Shown piece after piece: positions 17,467 through 26,290 of a stretch of DNA of 64,000 nt (position 1 is the first letter of the stretch; each line of letters begins with the position of its first letter). The stretch is from NCBI RefSeq assembly GCF_003003355.1, contig NZ_PVTQ01000012.1, forward strand, positions 85,119-149,118, written 5' to 3'. Both the position numbers and the translations under genes were made by a program. The notes under the pieces are model-generated. The model had not been told where the DNA came from and ran no database searches. It saw only the letters and a list, made by a program, of their open reading frames with translations. Source of the stretch: Donghicola tyrosinivorans (GTDB lineage: Bacteria > Pseudomonadota > Alphaproteobacteria > Rhodobacterales > Rhodobacteraceae).

Positions 17467-18332
17467 TGGCACAAAGCGCACGCAACAACGACACCCTCAG
17501 CCGCGCACTGGATCACGCAGACATCATGCGCCTGATCCGCGAGGCCGACGAAACCGGTTTTGTGGGCCGCAGCCCCGTGCCTGCCCGCCCCTCGGATGAA
17601 ACCCGCGACTTCCAGCCCCGTGGCTTTACTTCGGTCGCCGCACAGGAACTGCCCGCGCTAGAGGTCCCCGAGGACCGCGTAGAGCTTAGCCCCCGCGCCC
17701 GTCCCGCACTTGGCGCGGATGCAGGCTCGCCGCTGGTGCAGGACGCACAGCCCAAGGCATCGTCGGTTGACGTGGAGGCGATCCGCAAAGAGGCATGGGC
17801 TGAGGGCTATCAGTCCGGCCTGATTGAAGGCGAGGCCAAAGGCCGCCTGACCGCCCCCGAAACCGAAGGAGAAGGTGAACCCGTCAGCGAAGACGCCCTA
17901 GCCACCGCCCGCGCAGAAGGTCACGCCGAGGCCTACGCCCAAGCGCAAGAAGAACTGGCCGAAGCGCGTGAAGCCTTCCTGAAAGCCGCCGAAGCCCTGA
18001 TGCGCCCTGACACCGACGCAATGGCCGGTCTGCGCGATCAGATCACCGAAGCCGTGCGCAAGCTGGCCTCGGACCGTGCAGGCGTACAGATCGACAGCAC
18101 CCCCGCCCGCTTTGCCAAGCGTATCGACACCATCGTCGAGAATATCGCGGCAGGCGTTTCGGACGTCATCGTCCGCCTGAACCCCAAAGACCTTGAGATC
18201 ATCACTCCCCACCTGCACGAAGCGCCCATGCTGCAAGACGCCCGCTTGATCGCGGACAAAGACCTGCGCCGCGGCGATGTGGGTGTGGCGACGCCCGATA
18301 TCTCGATCACTGACAGCCTGACCCGCCGATAA
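17466..18332 (+). CDS. fliH: Flagellar assembly protein FliH-like (stator of the FliI ATPase)
   Basis: The 288-residue protein has an acidic, Ala/Glu-rich N-terminal half with coiled-coil character (AREAFLKAAEALM) and a C-terminal FliH/YscL-like domain with VIVRLNPKDLEIITPHL and GDVGVATPDISI near the end, which corresponds to the conserved GD..V..... of FliH. It binds and restrains FliI at the export gate. It sits between fliG and fliI with a TAATG overlap at the start, as expected. Confidence 0.88.
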   Translation: MAQSARNNDTLSRALDHADIMRLIREADETGFVGRSPVPARPSDETRDFQPRGFTSVAAQELPALEVPEDRVELSPRARPALGADAGSPLVQDAQPKASSVDVEAIRKEAWAEGYQSGLIEGEAKGRLTAPETEGEGEPVSEDALATARAEGHAEAYAQAQEELAEAREAFLKAAEALMRPDTDAMAGLRDQITEAVRKLASDRAGVQIDSTPARFAKRIDTIVENIAAGVSDVIVRLNPKDLEIITPHLHEAPMLQDARLIADKDLRRGDVGVATPDISITDSLTRR

Positions 18333-18345
18333 GGAGCCGGACAAC

Positions 18346-19680
18346 ATGAGCGCACTTCTCAGCCAACTGACCGCCGGCCTTGATGATCTGGCAAAGGCCC
18401 CCACCCCCGCCATGTCAGGCAAGGTGCTGCGCTATGACGGCCTTATTCTGGAATGCACCGGCTTTCCTGCCAGCCCCGGCGCGATTTGCCATGTGGAAAC
18501 CGAAGACGGCGAAGGCGTCCATGGCGAGGTTGTGGGCTTTCGCGATGGCCGCAACATGCTGTTTCTGGATACCCCCGGTGCCCGCATCGTCTGCGGTGCC
18601 AAAGTCACCCGCAAGGATGGCGGCCATAACGCGATGATGGGCGAGGCCCTGCTTGGCCGCGTGATCGATGCCGAAGGCCAGCCGCTGGATGACGGCTCCG
18701 TGCCCGTGGGCGACGTGAAATGGCCGCTGGCGGGCAAAGTGCAGAACCCGCTGGCCCGCCAGCCCGTAGACAGCGTTCTGGATGTGGGTGTGCGCATCAT
18801 CAACAGCGCCCTCACCGTGGGCCGCGGCCAGCGCGTGGGGATCATCGCAGGCTCGGGCGTGGGTAAGTCGGTCCTGATAGAGATGATGACCAAGAACACC
18901 AACGCCGACATAGTTGTCGTGGGTCTGATCGGGGAACGCGCCCGCGAGGTTGGCGCATTCGTCGGCCACATCATGAACGGCGAGAATGCCCATAAGACCT
19001 GCGTTGTGGCAGTACCCGCCGACCGTTCGCCCCTGCTGCGTTTGCGGGCGGCGAACCGCGCCACCGCGATTGCCGAGTATTTCCGCAGCAAAGGCAAAGA
19101 TGTGCTGCTGATCATGGACTCGCTGACCCGCTGCGCCCATGCCCGCCGCGAAATCGGTCTGGCCTTGGGGGAACAGCCCACCGCCAAGGGCTATACACCG
19201 TCCGTGGTCTCGATGATCCCGACGCTGATCGAACGGGCCGGACCGGGCCTGAAGGGCGAAGGCTCGATCACCGCGTTCTACACCATTCTGGCCGACGGCG
19301 ATGACACCAACGATCCCGTTGTGGACACCGCCCGCGCCATTCTGGACGGCCACCTTGTGCTGTCGCGCAAGCAGGCGCAGATGGGCATCTATCCCGCGAT
19401 CGACATTCCCCAGTCGGTCAGCCGTGTGATGAACGACATCGTGGACAAAGACCACCAGCGCGCCGCCCTGAAGCTGCGCCGCATGGTCAGCATGTACATG
19501 GACAACCGCGATATGATGCTGATGGGCGCCTACACCCCCGGTCAGGACCCCGAACTGGACGAGGCCGTCAACAACTGGCCCCGCATCAAGAACCTGATCC
19601 AGCAACCCGTGGACGAAAAATCGCCCTTCCCCGAAAGCCGCAAAGCGGTGCTGGCCCTTTCCGGAGGTAGCATCGGATGA
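18346..19680 (+). CDS. fliI: Flagellum-specific ATPase FliI
   Basis: This is the hexameric ATPase of the flagellar type III export apparatus. The 444-residue product carries Walker A GSGVGKSVL, GERAREV, the Walker B region LLIMDSLTRCAHARREIG and the TAKGYTPSVVSMIPTLIERAG block of F1-beta-like ATPases. GGAG precedes the ATG. The stop overlaps fliJ. Confidence 0.95.
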   Translation: MSALLSQLTAGLDDLAKAPTPAMSGKVLRYDGLILECTGFPASPGAICHVETEDGEGVHGEVVGFRDGRNMLFLDTPGARIVCGAKVTRKDGGHNAMMGEALLGRVIDAEGQPLDDGSVPVGDVKWPLAGKVQNPLARQPVDSVLDVGVRIINSALTVGRGQRVGIIAGSGVGKSVLIEMMTKNTNADIVVVGLIGERAREVGAFVGHIMNGENAHKTCVVAVPADRSPLLRLRAANRATAIAEYFRSKGKDVLLIMDSLTRCAHARREIGLALGEQPTAKGYTPSVVSMIPTLIERAGPGLKGEGSITAFYTILADGDDTNDPVVDTARAILDGHLVLSRKQAQMGIYPAIDIPQSVSRVMNDIVDKDHQRAALKLRRMVSMYMDNRDMMLMGAYTPGQDPELDEAVNNWPRIKNLIQQPVDEKSPFPESRKAVLALSGGSIG

Positions 19681-20096
19681 CGCGCAAGGAAAAGCTGATG
19701 GACCTGATGGTCCGCAAGGAAAAGGCGGCCTTGGGCGAGGAAAGCAAAGAACTTGGCCAGATCAGCAAAAAGGCCGCCACGGCCGAAGCGCAGGCCAACC
19801 AGTTGCGCAACCTCTTGGCTGAAAGCAACGCGGGTAACTCGGGCATGGTTTCTAAGGGGCAGCTGGCCTCGAACATGTGGTTCGGCAACGCGATTGCGAC
19901 CCAATTGGTGAAAACCGAAGAGCAGCGGCAAAAGCACGAAGCCTTGTTGCAAGAGGCCCGCATGCGTGTGGCCAAAGCCGAACAGCGCGTCAGGATCTAC
20001 GGCGAAAAGGCCCAAGAAACCCGCCGTGAGGCCCGCGCCGAGGCCGACGCCAAGGAAGACGCCCGACTGGGTGAACGGGGTGTTCAACCGAAGTAA
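19677..20096 (+). CDS. fliJ: FliJ-like flagellar export protein
   Basis: The 139-residue product is charged and fully helical, with a long coiled coil (RKEKAALGEESKELGQIS and repeated EA/KA/RA stretches), as FliJ proteins are. Sequence in this family is poorly conserved, so the call rests on size, coiled-coil character and its place after fliI with an ATGA-type overlap. FliJ links the ATPase ring to the export gate. Confidence 0.8.
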   Translation: MTRKEKLMDLMVRKEKAALGEESKELGQISKKAATAEAQANQLRNLLAESNAGNSGMVSKGQLASNMWFGNAIATQLVKTEEQRQKHEALLQEARMRVAKAEQRVRIYGEKAQETRREARAEADAKEDARLGERGVQPK

Positions 20097-20105
20097 CGCC
20101 AAACT

Positions 20106-20120
20106 TGGCACCGGTCTTGC
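20106..20120 (+). promoter_or_regulatory. Sigma-54 promoter of fliK
   Basis: TGGCACCGGTCTTGC is a full match to TGGCAC-N5-TTGC. Predicted start about 20132, 46 nt before the fliK ATG at 20178. It gives fliKLMN a promoter separate from the fleT-fliJ unit. Confidence 0.85.
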
Positions 20121-20177
20121 AACACCATCTTTGAATGAATGCTTTTTCTCGAACGCATTGCGCGTGAAAGGATGACA

Positions 20178-22067
20178 ATGACACCCGTATCTCTCTCGGA
20201 ACCTAGTTTCCTGAAGGTCGACGCCCCCAAAGCCGCCGTTGCCGCCTCTGGCACGGCTCCGAAGGGCGAGACCTTTGGAAATCTGATCCATGAGGCCACC
20301 GGTGACGCCGGCTCTGAGGCCGAAGGAGCGAAGATCGTTGTCGCGCCCGAAGGCGAGGGTGCCGAGCAAGACACTGAAGGCAAAGAGACTGCTTTGAAGA
20401 TTGCCGGTGCCACCAATGAAGGCGAGGACGACGCTCTGGGTCTGCCGCCCATTGCGCGTTTGCCCAAGGGTGGGCTGACCACTGCCAAGCCCGAAGCCGT
20501 CGCGACAGCGGTCCCCACAAGTGACAAGCCTATCAGAGCTGCCGAAACTGCGCACGACGCCGAAGGTGTGGTGAATGCCGTAACAGACGCAAAACCCGTG
20601 CAGCAGGTCGTGACCGAGGCCGCCGTAAAGGGAACCCCGCAAACCGTTGCGCAGACTGGCGATGCGCCGGTAGAGGCGGCGGTGGATGCACCGACCGAGG
20701 CCGCTCAGGTCATCAAGACCGCTGCCACTGTTGCTGCCCCCATCGCGGCGCAGCCCGAAGGCGACACCACGCCCGAGACTGTCAGCGCAGACACACCCGA
20801 AAGCCTAAAGGCGCAAGCCACCCGCGAAAAGCTGGCAACCTCTGCCCCTGTGACCGCGCAGACCGAAGAGGTCACACAGACCGCCAAGCAGGCAGAGGCC
20901 AAAGACATCAAGACCGTCAAAGCGGCGAAGTCACCCGTTGAAACGGCGACAAAATCTGAAAAGCCCGCCAAATCGGCAGAGGCATCGGACGTTGCGCCTG
21001 AACAAACCGTCGCGGCCCAGCCCGTGGACCAGGTCAAAGCGCAGCCCGACGCGGAAGTTGCCCTGCCGGATGCCGCACAAGTGACCGCACAACCGGTCGC
21101 ACAAGATGATGCGCAACTGCAGGCCGCCGCGATCACCGGTCAGGCCGTGTCGCCCGCAGGCCAGACGGCACAAAACGCCACTCTCAGCGCGCCCACCACC
21201 GCCGCGCAACTGCGCAGTGCCGCAGGTCAGCGCATGGCCAGCACCGCGCCGCAAGCGTTGCAGGTCGGCACCCAAGGCGCTCCGGCAGCCTCGACCCTGT
21301 CGCGCGTTCAGTCGGCCGCCAACGCGAAATCTCCGGTCGTTGGCAAAGCCGCGCTGGCGGCTCAGGCGGAACAGACCGCCCCCGCGTTGTCGCGTACCGG
21401 CGCTGAGCCCCGCTTTGCTATGGAAATGGCCGCCGTCGATCCGATGCAGCAGGCCCTGAGCCCCGAGATGATCATGGGCGACACCGAGACCGACACCGTC
21501 GCCAGCCTGATCGCAGACAAGGGCCTGCCCCAGCAACCCGTGCAAGGCCAACCGACCGCCGCGCCCATGGTACAGGTCCAGCAATCGCCGGACAGCTTCA
21601 CCATGCCAACCGGTGACACCCAGCGCCCCAGCCTGGCGAACGCAGAACTTTCGCTTGAGGATGCCAACTGGCCAGAAACCATGGTCGAGAACTTCGGCCT
21701 TGAACAACTGGCCGATGGCGAAGCGATCGAGATCCAGCTGACCCCCGAAAACATGGGCCGCGTCCAGCTGCGTATGGAACTGCGCGACGGTCAGGCCAGC
21801 GTGATGATCGTGACGGAAACCGCCGAAGCGGCGCGCCAGTTCAACGACAACCAGCAGCGCCTGTCCGAGATGATGGCGAAAGCAGGTATCGAACTGGCAA
21901 GCCATGACGCCAGCGCCGGACACAAGAACCTTGGCGGCCAAGGCGGTCAGGGCAATGGCAACGGCAACGCAAACGGAATTGCCGGACAGAACGGCGAAGA
22001 CATGAATCAGACCAGCACCGCGCAAAAGCAGCGCGATCCCAACAGACTGGTGGACGTAGAGGCATAG
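20178..22067 (+). CDS. fliK: Flagellar hook-length control protein FliK
   Basis: I choose the ATG at 20178 because AAAGGA lies six bases upstream; two earlier in-frame starts (20139, 20172) lack this spacing. The 629-residue protein has a long Ala/Thr/Glu/Pro-rich ruler region (about 1-490) and a C-terminal Flg_hook domain: EIQLTPENMGRVQLRMELRD, then the helix EAARQFNDNQQRLSEMMAKA, and a Gly/Asn-rich tail. It measures hook length and switches export specificity. Low-complexity N-terminal part is usual for the family. Confidence 0.9.
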   Translation: MTPVSLSEPSFLKVDAPKAAVAASGTAPKGETFGNLIHEATGDAGSEAEGAKIVVAPEGEGAEQDTEGKETALKIAGATNEGEDDALGLPPIARLPKGGLTTAKPEAVATAVPTSDKPIRAAETAHDAEGVVNAVTDAKPVQQVVTEAAVKGTPQTVAQTGDAPVEAAVDAPTEAAQVIKTAATVAAPIAAQPEGDTTPETVSADTPESLKAQATREKLATSAPVTAQTEEVTQTAKQAEAKDIKTVKAAKSPVETATKSEKPAKSAEASDVAPEQTVAAQPVDQVKAQPDAEVALPDAAQVTAQPVAQDDAQLQAAAITGQAVSPAGQTAQNATLSAPTTAAQLRSAAGQRMASTAPQALQVGTQGAPAASTLSRVQSAANAKSPVVGKAALAAQAEQTAPALSRTGAEPRFAMEMAAVDPMQQALSPEMIMGDTETDTVASLIADKGLPQQPVQGQPTAAPMVQVQQSPDSFTMPTGDTQRPSLANAELSLEDANWPETMVENFGLEQLADGEAIEIQLTPENMGRVQLRMELRDGQASVMIVTETAEAARQFNDNQQRLSEMMAKAGIELASHDASAGHKNLGGQGGQGNGNGNANGIAGQNGEDMNQTSTAQKQRDPNRLVDVEA

Positions 22068-22077
22068 GAATTGAACA

Positions 22078-22674
22078 ATGAGTGACGCAAACGCAGATGC
22101 TCCCAAAAAGAAAGGTGGTCTGGTCAAGATCATCCTGATGGTTGTCGGCGCCCTCGTCATTCTTGGCGGCGGCTTTGGCGCGGGGATTTTCTACGCGGGC
22201 CAGCAGATTTCACCCTCGGAAGAGGTGCTGCGTCTGGTCGAACGGACCTCGACAGACGGCAGCGGCGGCGAAGGCGGCGGTGATGGCGCAGAAGGCGAAG
22301 GGGAAGGCGAAGGCGGTCCCCAGCGCAAGATGAAAGACATCCCCGAAACTCCGGTCTTCGAGACGAACTACTACGAATTCCCCGAACCTCTGACCACGAA
22401 CCTGCGCGGCTCGCGCCGGTTCCTTCAGGTGGGTATCGGCATGTCGACCCAGTATGATCAGCAGGTGATCAGCAACGTAGAAAACCACGCAATGGCGCTG
22501 CGTTCTGATATGCTTGCGGTGATCAGCGGCTTTTCCGAAGAGGATGTGGCTGGCAAGGATGGCCGCGCGCTGCTGTCGCTGACCCTGAGGGATGCGGTGA
22601 ACGAACGCCTTGAACAGCTGGAAGGCTTTGGCGGGATCGAAGACGTGTTCTTCCCCTCTTTCGTGCTGCAGTAA
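22078..22674 (+). CDS. fliL: Flagellar basal body-associated protein FliL
   Basis: FliL surrounds the stator and is required for rotation of the R. sphaeroides Fla1 motor. The 198-residue protein has a short basic cytoplasmic tail, one membrane helix (about 18-40), a Gly/Glu-rich spacer (60-82) and a periplasmic FliL domain with FLQVGIGMSTQYDQQVISN, LRDAVNERLEQLEGFG and the terminal DVFFPSFVLQ. AGGAA precedes the ATG. Confidence 0.93.
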   Translation: MSDANADAPKKKGGLVKIILMVVGALVILGGGFGAGIFYAGQQISPSEEVLRLVERTSTDGSGGEGGGDGAEGEGEGEGGPQRKMKDIPETPVFETNYYEFPEPLTTNLRGSRRFLQVGIGMSTQYDQQVISNVENHAMALRSDMLAVISGFSEEDVAGKDGRALLSLTLRDAVNERLEQLEGFGGIEDVFFPSFVLQ

Positions 22675-22691
22675 GATCGGCGGAGCGCGGT

Positions 22692-23696
22692 ATGGCAAAG
22701 GCAACAAAACTTTCCAGCTTCGAGGTCGCCGCACTGGTCGACGGCCTCAAGAACCTGGACAACGATGGCGACGCCAACGACGCCAGTTCTCAGGCGAAAC
22801 CGTATAAATTCGGCGAAGACAACCATTCGGCTCTGGGTGACTACTACGGCCTGCGCATGGTGAACGAGCGGTTCAACCGTCTGGCCCGCAGTGTGTTCCT
22901 GCCCTTTTTGCGGATGCAGCCCCGGATCAGCAGCTTTCCCCCCGAGGTGAAAAGCTATGACCATTACACGGACGAATTGGACAACTTTTCCAGCCTGACG
23001 ATCAGCCGGATCGATGAGCTGCGCGGCACCCAGATGGTGGTGCTGCAACCCAGCTTTGTCTCGCTGCTGACGAACGTGTATTACGGCGGCTCGATTGATC
23101 AGCCGCCCCCCAGCGGGCGCAACGAATTCACCGCAACCGAACTGCGGGTGATCGAACTGGTGGTGGGCGGGCTGAACCGTGCGCTGGAGATGGCATGGCG
23201 TGATCTGTTCCAGATCAACTTCACCAAACCCAGCCACGAGGAAAACCTGCAATTCGCCAGCTTTCTGGACGGGCAGGATCAGGTGGTGAAGTGTTCCTTC
23301 ATCGTGCAGCTGCCCAATGCGGACCCTGCGGATGTGGATATCCTGTATCCCCTGCAAACCCTGAAACCGATTGCCGCGCAGCTGCGTTCGCGCACCCAGT
23401 CGGATGTAATGGGCGAAGACCTGAGCTGGCGCCAGCGTCTGGAACGCGCCGTCATGGAGGTTCCGCTGACCATCGAGGCCCATCTGGACGAGCCCGAAGT
23501 GCAACTGGGCCAGATCAGCGGCATCACGGCAGGCAAAGTGGTTCCTGTGAACCTCAAGCCCAAACCGCGCCTGCTGATCGGAGGCGAGACCTTCTTTATG
23601 GGCGAGCTGGGGGAAGTCTCTGGCAAAGCCGCCATCAACATCACACAACAATTGCCCACGGGCACTGACCTTGCACCGAAAGGAGCACAGACATGA
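22692..23696 (+). CDS. fliM: Flagellar motor switch protein FliM
   Basis: FliM is the C-ring target of CheY-P. The 334-residue product begins with LSSFEVAALVDGL, resembling the LSQ.EIDALL CheY-binding peptide but altered. It continues with the CheC-like middle domain (including SSLTISRIDELRGTQMVV and YYGGSID) and ends in the FliN-like C-terminal domain (LGQISGITAGKVVPV). CGGAG precedes the ATG; the stop overlaps fliN. Confidence 0.93.
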   Translation: MAKATKLSSFEVAALVDGLKNLDNDGDANDASSQAKPYKFGEDNHSALGDYYGLRMVNERFNRLARSVFLPFLRMQPRISSFPPEVKSYDHYTDELDNFSSLTISRIDELRGTQMVVLQPSFVSLLTNVYYGGSIDQPPPSGRNEFTATELRVIELVVGGLNRALEMAWRDLFQINFTKPSHEENLQFASFLDGQDQVVKCSFIVQLPNADPADVDILYPLQTLKPIAAQLRSRTQSDVMGEDLSWRQRLERAVMEVPLTIEAHLDEPEVQLGQISGITAGKVVPVNLKPKPRLLIGGETFFMGELGEVSGKAAINITQQLPTGTDLAPKGAQT

Positions 23697-23977
23697 GCGA
23701 CACCGTACCCGCAGAAGTCAGCGGCAAGCTGGGGATGCTGGCCAACGTCAAGGTCCGCATGACCGTCGAAGTGGGCCGCACCCAGATCACCATTCAGGAC
23801 CTTCTGCGCCTGAACGAAGGCAGCGTGATTGAACTGGACCGCATGGCCGGTGATCCGCTGGATATTCTGGTCAACGGCACCATCATCGCCCGCGGCGAGG
23901 TCGTGGTGGTCGGGGAACGTTTTGGCATCCGCTTTGGCGAGATTGTCGACCCCGAAACCCGCATGGCCTCGGTCTAA
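23693..23977 (+). CDS. fliN: Flagellar motor switch protein FliN
   Basis: The 94-residue product is a compact SpoA domain: MLANVKVRMTVEVGRTQITI, LLRLNEGSVIELDR, DPLDILVNGTIIARGEVVVV and FGIRFGEIVD all match FliN. It forms the lower C-ring with FliM and offers the docking site for FliH. ATGA overlap with fliM. Confidence 0.96.
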   Translation: MSDTVPAEVSGKLGMLANVKVRMTVEVGRTQITIQDLLRLNEGSVIELDRMAGDPLDILVNGTIIARGEVVVVGERFGIRFGEIVDPETRMASV

Positions 23978-24059
23978 CCCCCGCTGAAGGGGTTAAAAAC
24001 GCACACACGGCATTGCGGCGCATCCCTTTGCGCCGCCCAGCACCTCCTATCGGATAGGA
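23975..24059 (+). other. Three inverted repeats in the fliN-fliO gap
   Basis: First, TAACCCC (23975-23981) pairs with GGGGTTA (23989-23995), followed by AAAA. Second, GCGGCGCA (24015-24022) pairs with TGCGCCGC (24029-24036). Third is an odd palindrome TCCTATCGGATAGGA (24045-24059). Together they could end or pause the fliKLMN message just before the fliO promoter; the third could be a protein-binding site. Confidence 0.6.
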
Positions 24060-24074
24060 AGGTGCGCCCACGGT

Positions 24075-24089
24075 CGGCATGAAACTTGC
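24075..24089 (+). promoter_or_regulatory. Sigma-54 promoter of fliO
   Basis: CGGCATGAAACTTGC has GG and GC correctly spaced and a perfect TTGC. Predicted start about 24101. A fliO-proximal sigma-54 promoter is known in R. sphaeroides. Confidence 0.72.
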
Positions 24090-24129
24090 TCCCTTTCCTG
24101 TGCAAATGGCAGGAAACTGGAGCAGACCG

Positions 24130-24414
24130 TTGGATTTCCTAGAGACACAACAGATCCTCACCACACTGGCCTTTCTGGCCGTGATGGGCCTCGCGTGGGT
24201 CGCGGTGCAGATGAACAAGGGCCGGATAGGGTCCAAGATCAAGCAGGGCCGCCGTCTGGTGGTCTGCGAGGCCGCCGCCATCGGCGCAGGCGAACGCGCT
24301 GTTCTGATCGAGGCCGACGGCCAGCCCATGCTGGCGATCCTGCCCCGCAAGGGACAGGCCCAGATCGTTCCCCTTGCCGCCCGCACCCCTGCGCAAGAGG
24401 AGACCGCCCAATGA
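24130..24414 (+). CDS. fliO: Flagellar export protein FliO-like
   Basis: The best start is TTG at 24130, seven bases after GGAG (24119-24122). An ATG at 24079 lies inside the -24/-12 promoter and one at 24106 would leave a leader of about 5 nt without a ribosome site. The 94-residue product has one membrane helix (LTTLAFLAVMGLAWVAVQM) and a small basic/strand-rich cytoplasmic domain. FliO assists assembly of the FliPQR export gate. Sequence is weakly conserved, but its place before fliP (ATGA overlap) supports the call. Confidence 0.78.
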   Translation: MDFLETQQILTTLAFLAVMGLAWVAVQMNKGRIGSKIKQGRRLVVCEAAAIGAGERAVLIEADGQPMLAILPRKGQAQIVPLAARTPAQEETAQ

Positions 24415-25193
24415 TCGCCCGCACCCTGCGCCGCACGCCCCCGATGGTCTGGACCGCTTTGATCGTTTCCATGGCGATGATCTCTATCGCCATGCCCGCA
24501 GAGGCTCAGGGCCTGCCCGCCCTGAGCCTCACCCAACCCGGCGGCGAGAATGGCGAGGTCACCTATTCGCTGACCTTGCAAGTTCTGGCGCTGATGACCG
24601 TGCTGACGGTCCTGCCCTCGATTGTTCTGGGGATGAGCGCCTTTACCCGCATCATCATCGTGCTGTCGATCCTGCGTCAGGCCCTTGGCACCCAGCAGAC
24701 CCCGCCGAACCAAGTGTTGGTCGCGGTCGCCCTGTTCCTGAGCTTTTTCGTGATGCAGCCGGTCCTGACCGAGCTTTATGACACCTCGCTCTCGCCTTAT
24801 CTGGACGGCAACATGCCCGCCACAACGGCGCTGGAGTCGGGCAGCAAGATCGTCAGCGAATACCTGATGGGCAACACCCGCCAGAACGATCTGCTGATGT
24901 TCAGTGAACTGTCCGGCGAAGGCCCCTATGCCTCGCCCGAGGATGTGCCCCTGTCGGTGCTGCTGCCTGCCTATATTACCTCGGAACTGAAGACCGCCTT
25001 CCAGATCGGTTTCCTGCTGTTCCTGCCGTTTCTGGTCATCGACATGGTCATCGCCTCGATCCTGATGGCGCTGGGTATGATGATGCTGTCACCCATGCTG
25101 GTCTCGCTGCCGTTCAAGCTGCTGCTCTTCGTTCTGGTGGACGGATGGGCGCTGACGATGGGCTCGCTCGCCAGCAGCTTTATGGGAGGATAA
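24411..25193 (+). CDS. fliP: Flagellar export gate protein FliP
   Basis: The ATG at 24411 overlaps the fliO stop; 260 residues. A cleavable signal peptide (MIARTLRR to about AEA at 32) precedes the mature membrane protein. Typical FliP segments: TVLPSIVLGMSAFTRIIIVL, LRQALGTQQTPPNQVLVAVA, AYITSELKTAFQIGFLLFLP and SPMLVSLPFKLLLFVLVDGW. FliP forms the pore of the export gate with FliQ and FliR. Confidence 0.96.
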   Translation: MIARTLRRTPPMVWTALIVSMAMISIAMPAEAQGLPALSLTQPGGENGEVTYSLTLQVLALMTVLTVLPSIVLGMSAFTRIIIVLSILRQALGTQQTPPNQVLVAVALFLSFFVMQPVLTELYDTSLSPYLDGNMPATTALESGSKIVSEYLMGNTRQNDLLMFSELSGEGPYASPEDVPLSVLLPAYITSELKTAFQIGFLLFLPFLVIDMVIASILMALGMMMLSPMLVSLPFKLLLFVLVDGWALTMGSLASSFMGG

Positions 25194-25197
25194 CCCC

Positions 25198-25464
25198 ATG
25201 GATTTCGACGCGAATATCGAACACCTCAAGATCGCCTACTGGAACATCCTGATGACCGCCGGTCCCATCCTTGGCATCGCGCTGGCGGTGGGTCTGCTGA
25301 TCGGGGTTTTGCAGGCCGCAACCTCGATCAACGAAAGCACCCTTAGCTTTGTGCCGAAACTGGCGGTGGTGCTGATCTCTATGGCGCTGCTCTCGGGCTT
25401 CATGCTGCGGGTGATGTCCGACTACTTCAGCTTTGTCTTCGAGACGATTTCGACGGTGCACTGA
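25198..25464 (+). CDS. fliQ: Flagellar export gate protein FliQ
   Basis: The 88-residue protein has two membrane helices and the FliQ pattern: ILMTAGPILGIALAVGLLIG, LQAATSINESTLSFVPK and the second helix ending in FMLRVMSDYF. It lies four bases after fliP and directly before fliR. Confidence 0.95.
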   Translation: MDFDANIEHLKIAYWNILMTAGPILGIALAVGLLIGVLQAATSINESTLSFVPKLAVVLISMALLSGFMLRVMSDYFSFVFETISTVH

Positions 25465-25465
25465 C

Positions 25466-26290
25466 ATGCTTCCCTTGGCGAACACAGTTAGCGGAATTCC
25501 CGGCCTGCCTCTGACAGAGGTGGTCGAGGTCGCGCTGCAATTCATGTTCGCCATGCTGCGCGTGGGCGCCTTCATTGTGGCGGCTCCGTTCTTTGGCGCG
25601 CGCTATATCATGCTGCCGATCCGCGTGATCACTGGCGTGTTTCTGGGCATCGTTGTCTATTCGAACTTTGACATGCCCCCCGTTGAGCAACTGGTGAAAC
25701 TTAGCGCCGTCGGCATGGTCCTGACCGAGATCGCCATCGGTCTGATCCCTGCCCTTCTGCTAACCATCCTATTCGGCGCGGCCAGTGTGGCCGGTGACCG
25801 GATCGCCTCGACCGCAGGTCTTGGCTTTGCCGCGCAGATCGACCCCGCATCGGGCACCAACGCGCCTGTGGTCTCGCAGATTTTCAGCCTGTTTCTGCTG
25901 GGGCTGTTTGTGGCCACCGACGGGCATCTGGTGGCCTTGGAACTGGTGATCAAAACGTATGAAACCATCCCCGCCGGGGCCGGTTTCCAAGCTGCACCTG
26001 CCCTATCGGCCGGGCAAGAAGCGGCGGCGATGATGTTCCAGATGTCCACCCAGATCATGATGCCCATCGTCACGATCCTTCTGCTGGTGAACGTGCTGAT
26101 CGGGGTCATCACCCGCTCGGCCCCACAGATGAACATCTTTTCATTCGGCTTCCCCATGACGCTGACCGCGACCGTGGTGCTGCTTTTCTTTAACGCGCCC
26201 GCGCTGGCAGTGGCCTTCGAACACCTGACGGACGAAGCCCTTGTTCTGCTGCGCGACACCCTGAGGGAGATGGCCAATGGCAGAGGGTGA
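25466..26290 (+). CDS. fliR: Flagellar export gate protein FliR
   Basis: ATG at 25466 is one base after the fliQ stop; 274 residues. Six or so hydrophobic segments; family hallmarks include FMFAMLRVGAFIVAAPFFGA, TEIAIGLIPALLLTILFGAA, DRIASTAGLGFAAQIDPASG and the C-terminal FSFGFPMTLTATVVLLF. FliR completes the FliPQR gate. Its end overlaps flhB by 14 bases. Confidence 0.95.
   Translation: MLPLANTVSGIPGLPLTEVVEVALQFMFAMLRVGAFIVAAPFFGARYIMLPIRVITGVFLGIVVYSNFDMPPVEQLVKLSAVGMVLTEIAIGLIPALLLTILFGAASVAGDRIASTAGLGFAAQIDPASGTNAPVVSQIFSLFLLGLFVATDGHLVALELVIKTYETIPAGAGFQAAPALSAGQEAAAMMFQMSTQIMMPIVTILLLVNVLIGVITRSAPQMNIFSFGFPMTLTATVVLLFFNAPALAVAFEHLTDEALVLLRDTLREMANGRG

Noticed and set aside
24079..24129. 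Upstream ATG starts for fliO (24079, 24106)
   Set aside because: The first lies in the -24/-12 promoter and the second at the predicted transcription start; neither has a ribosome site.
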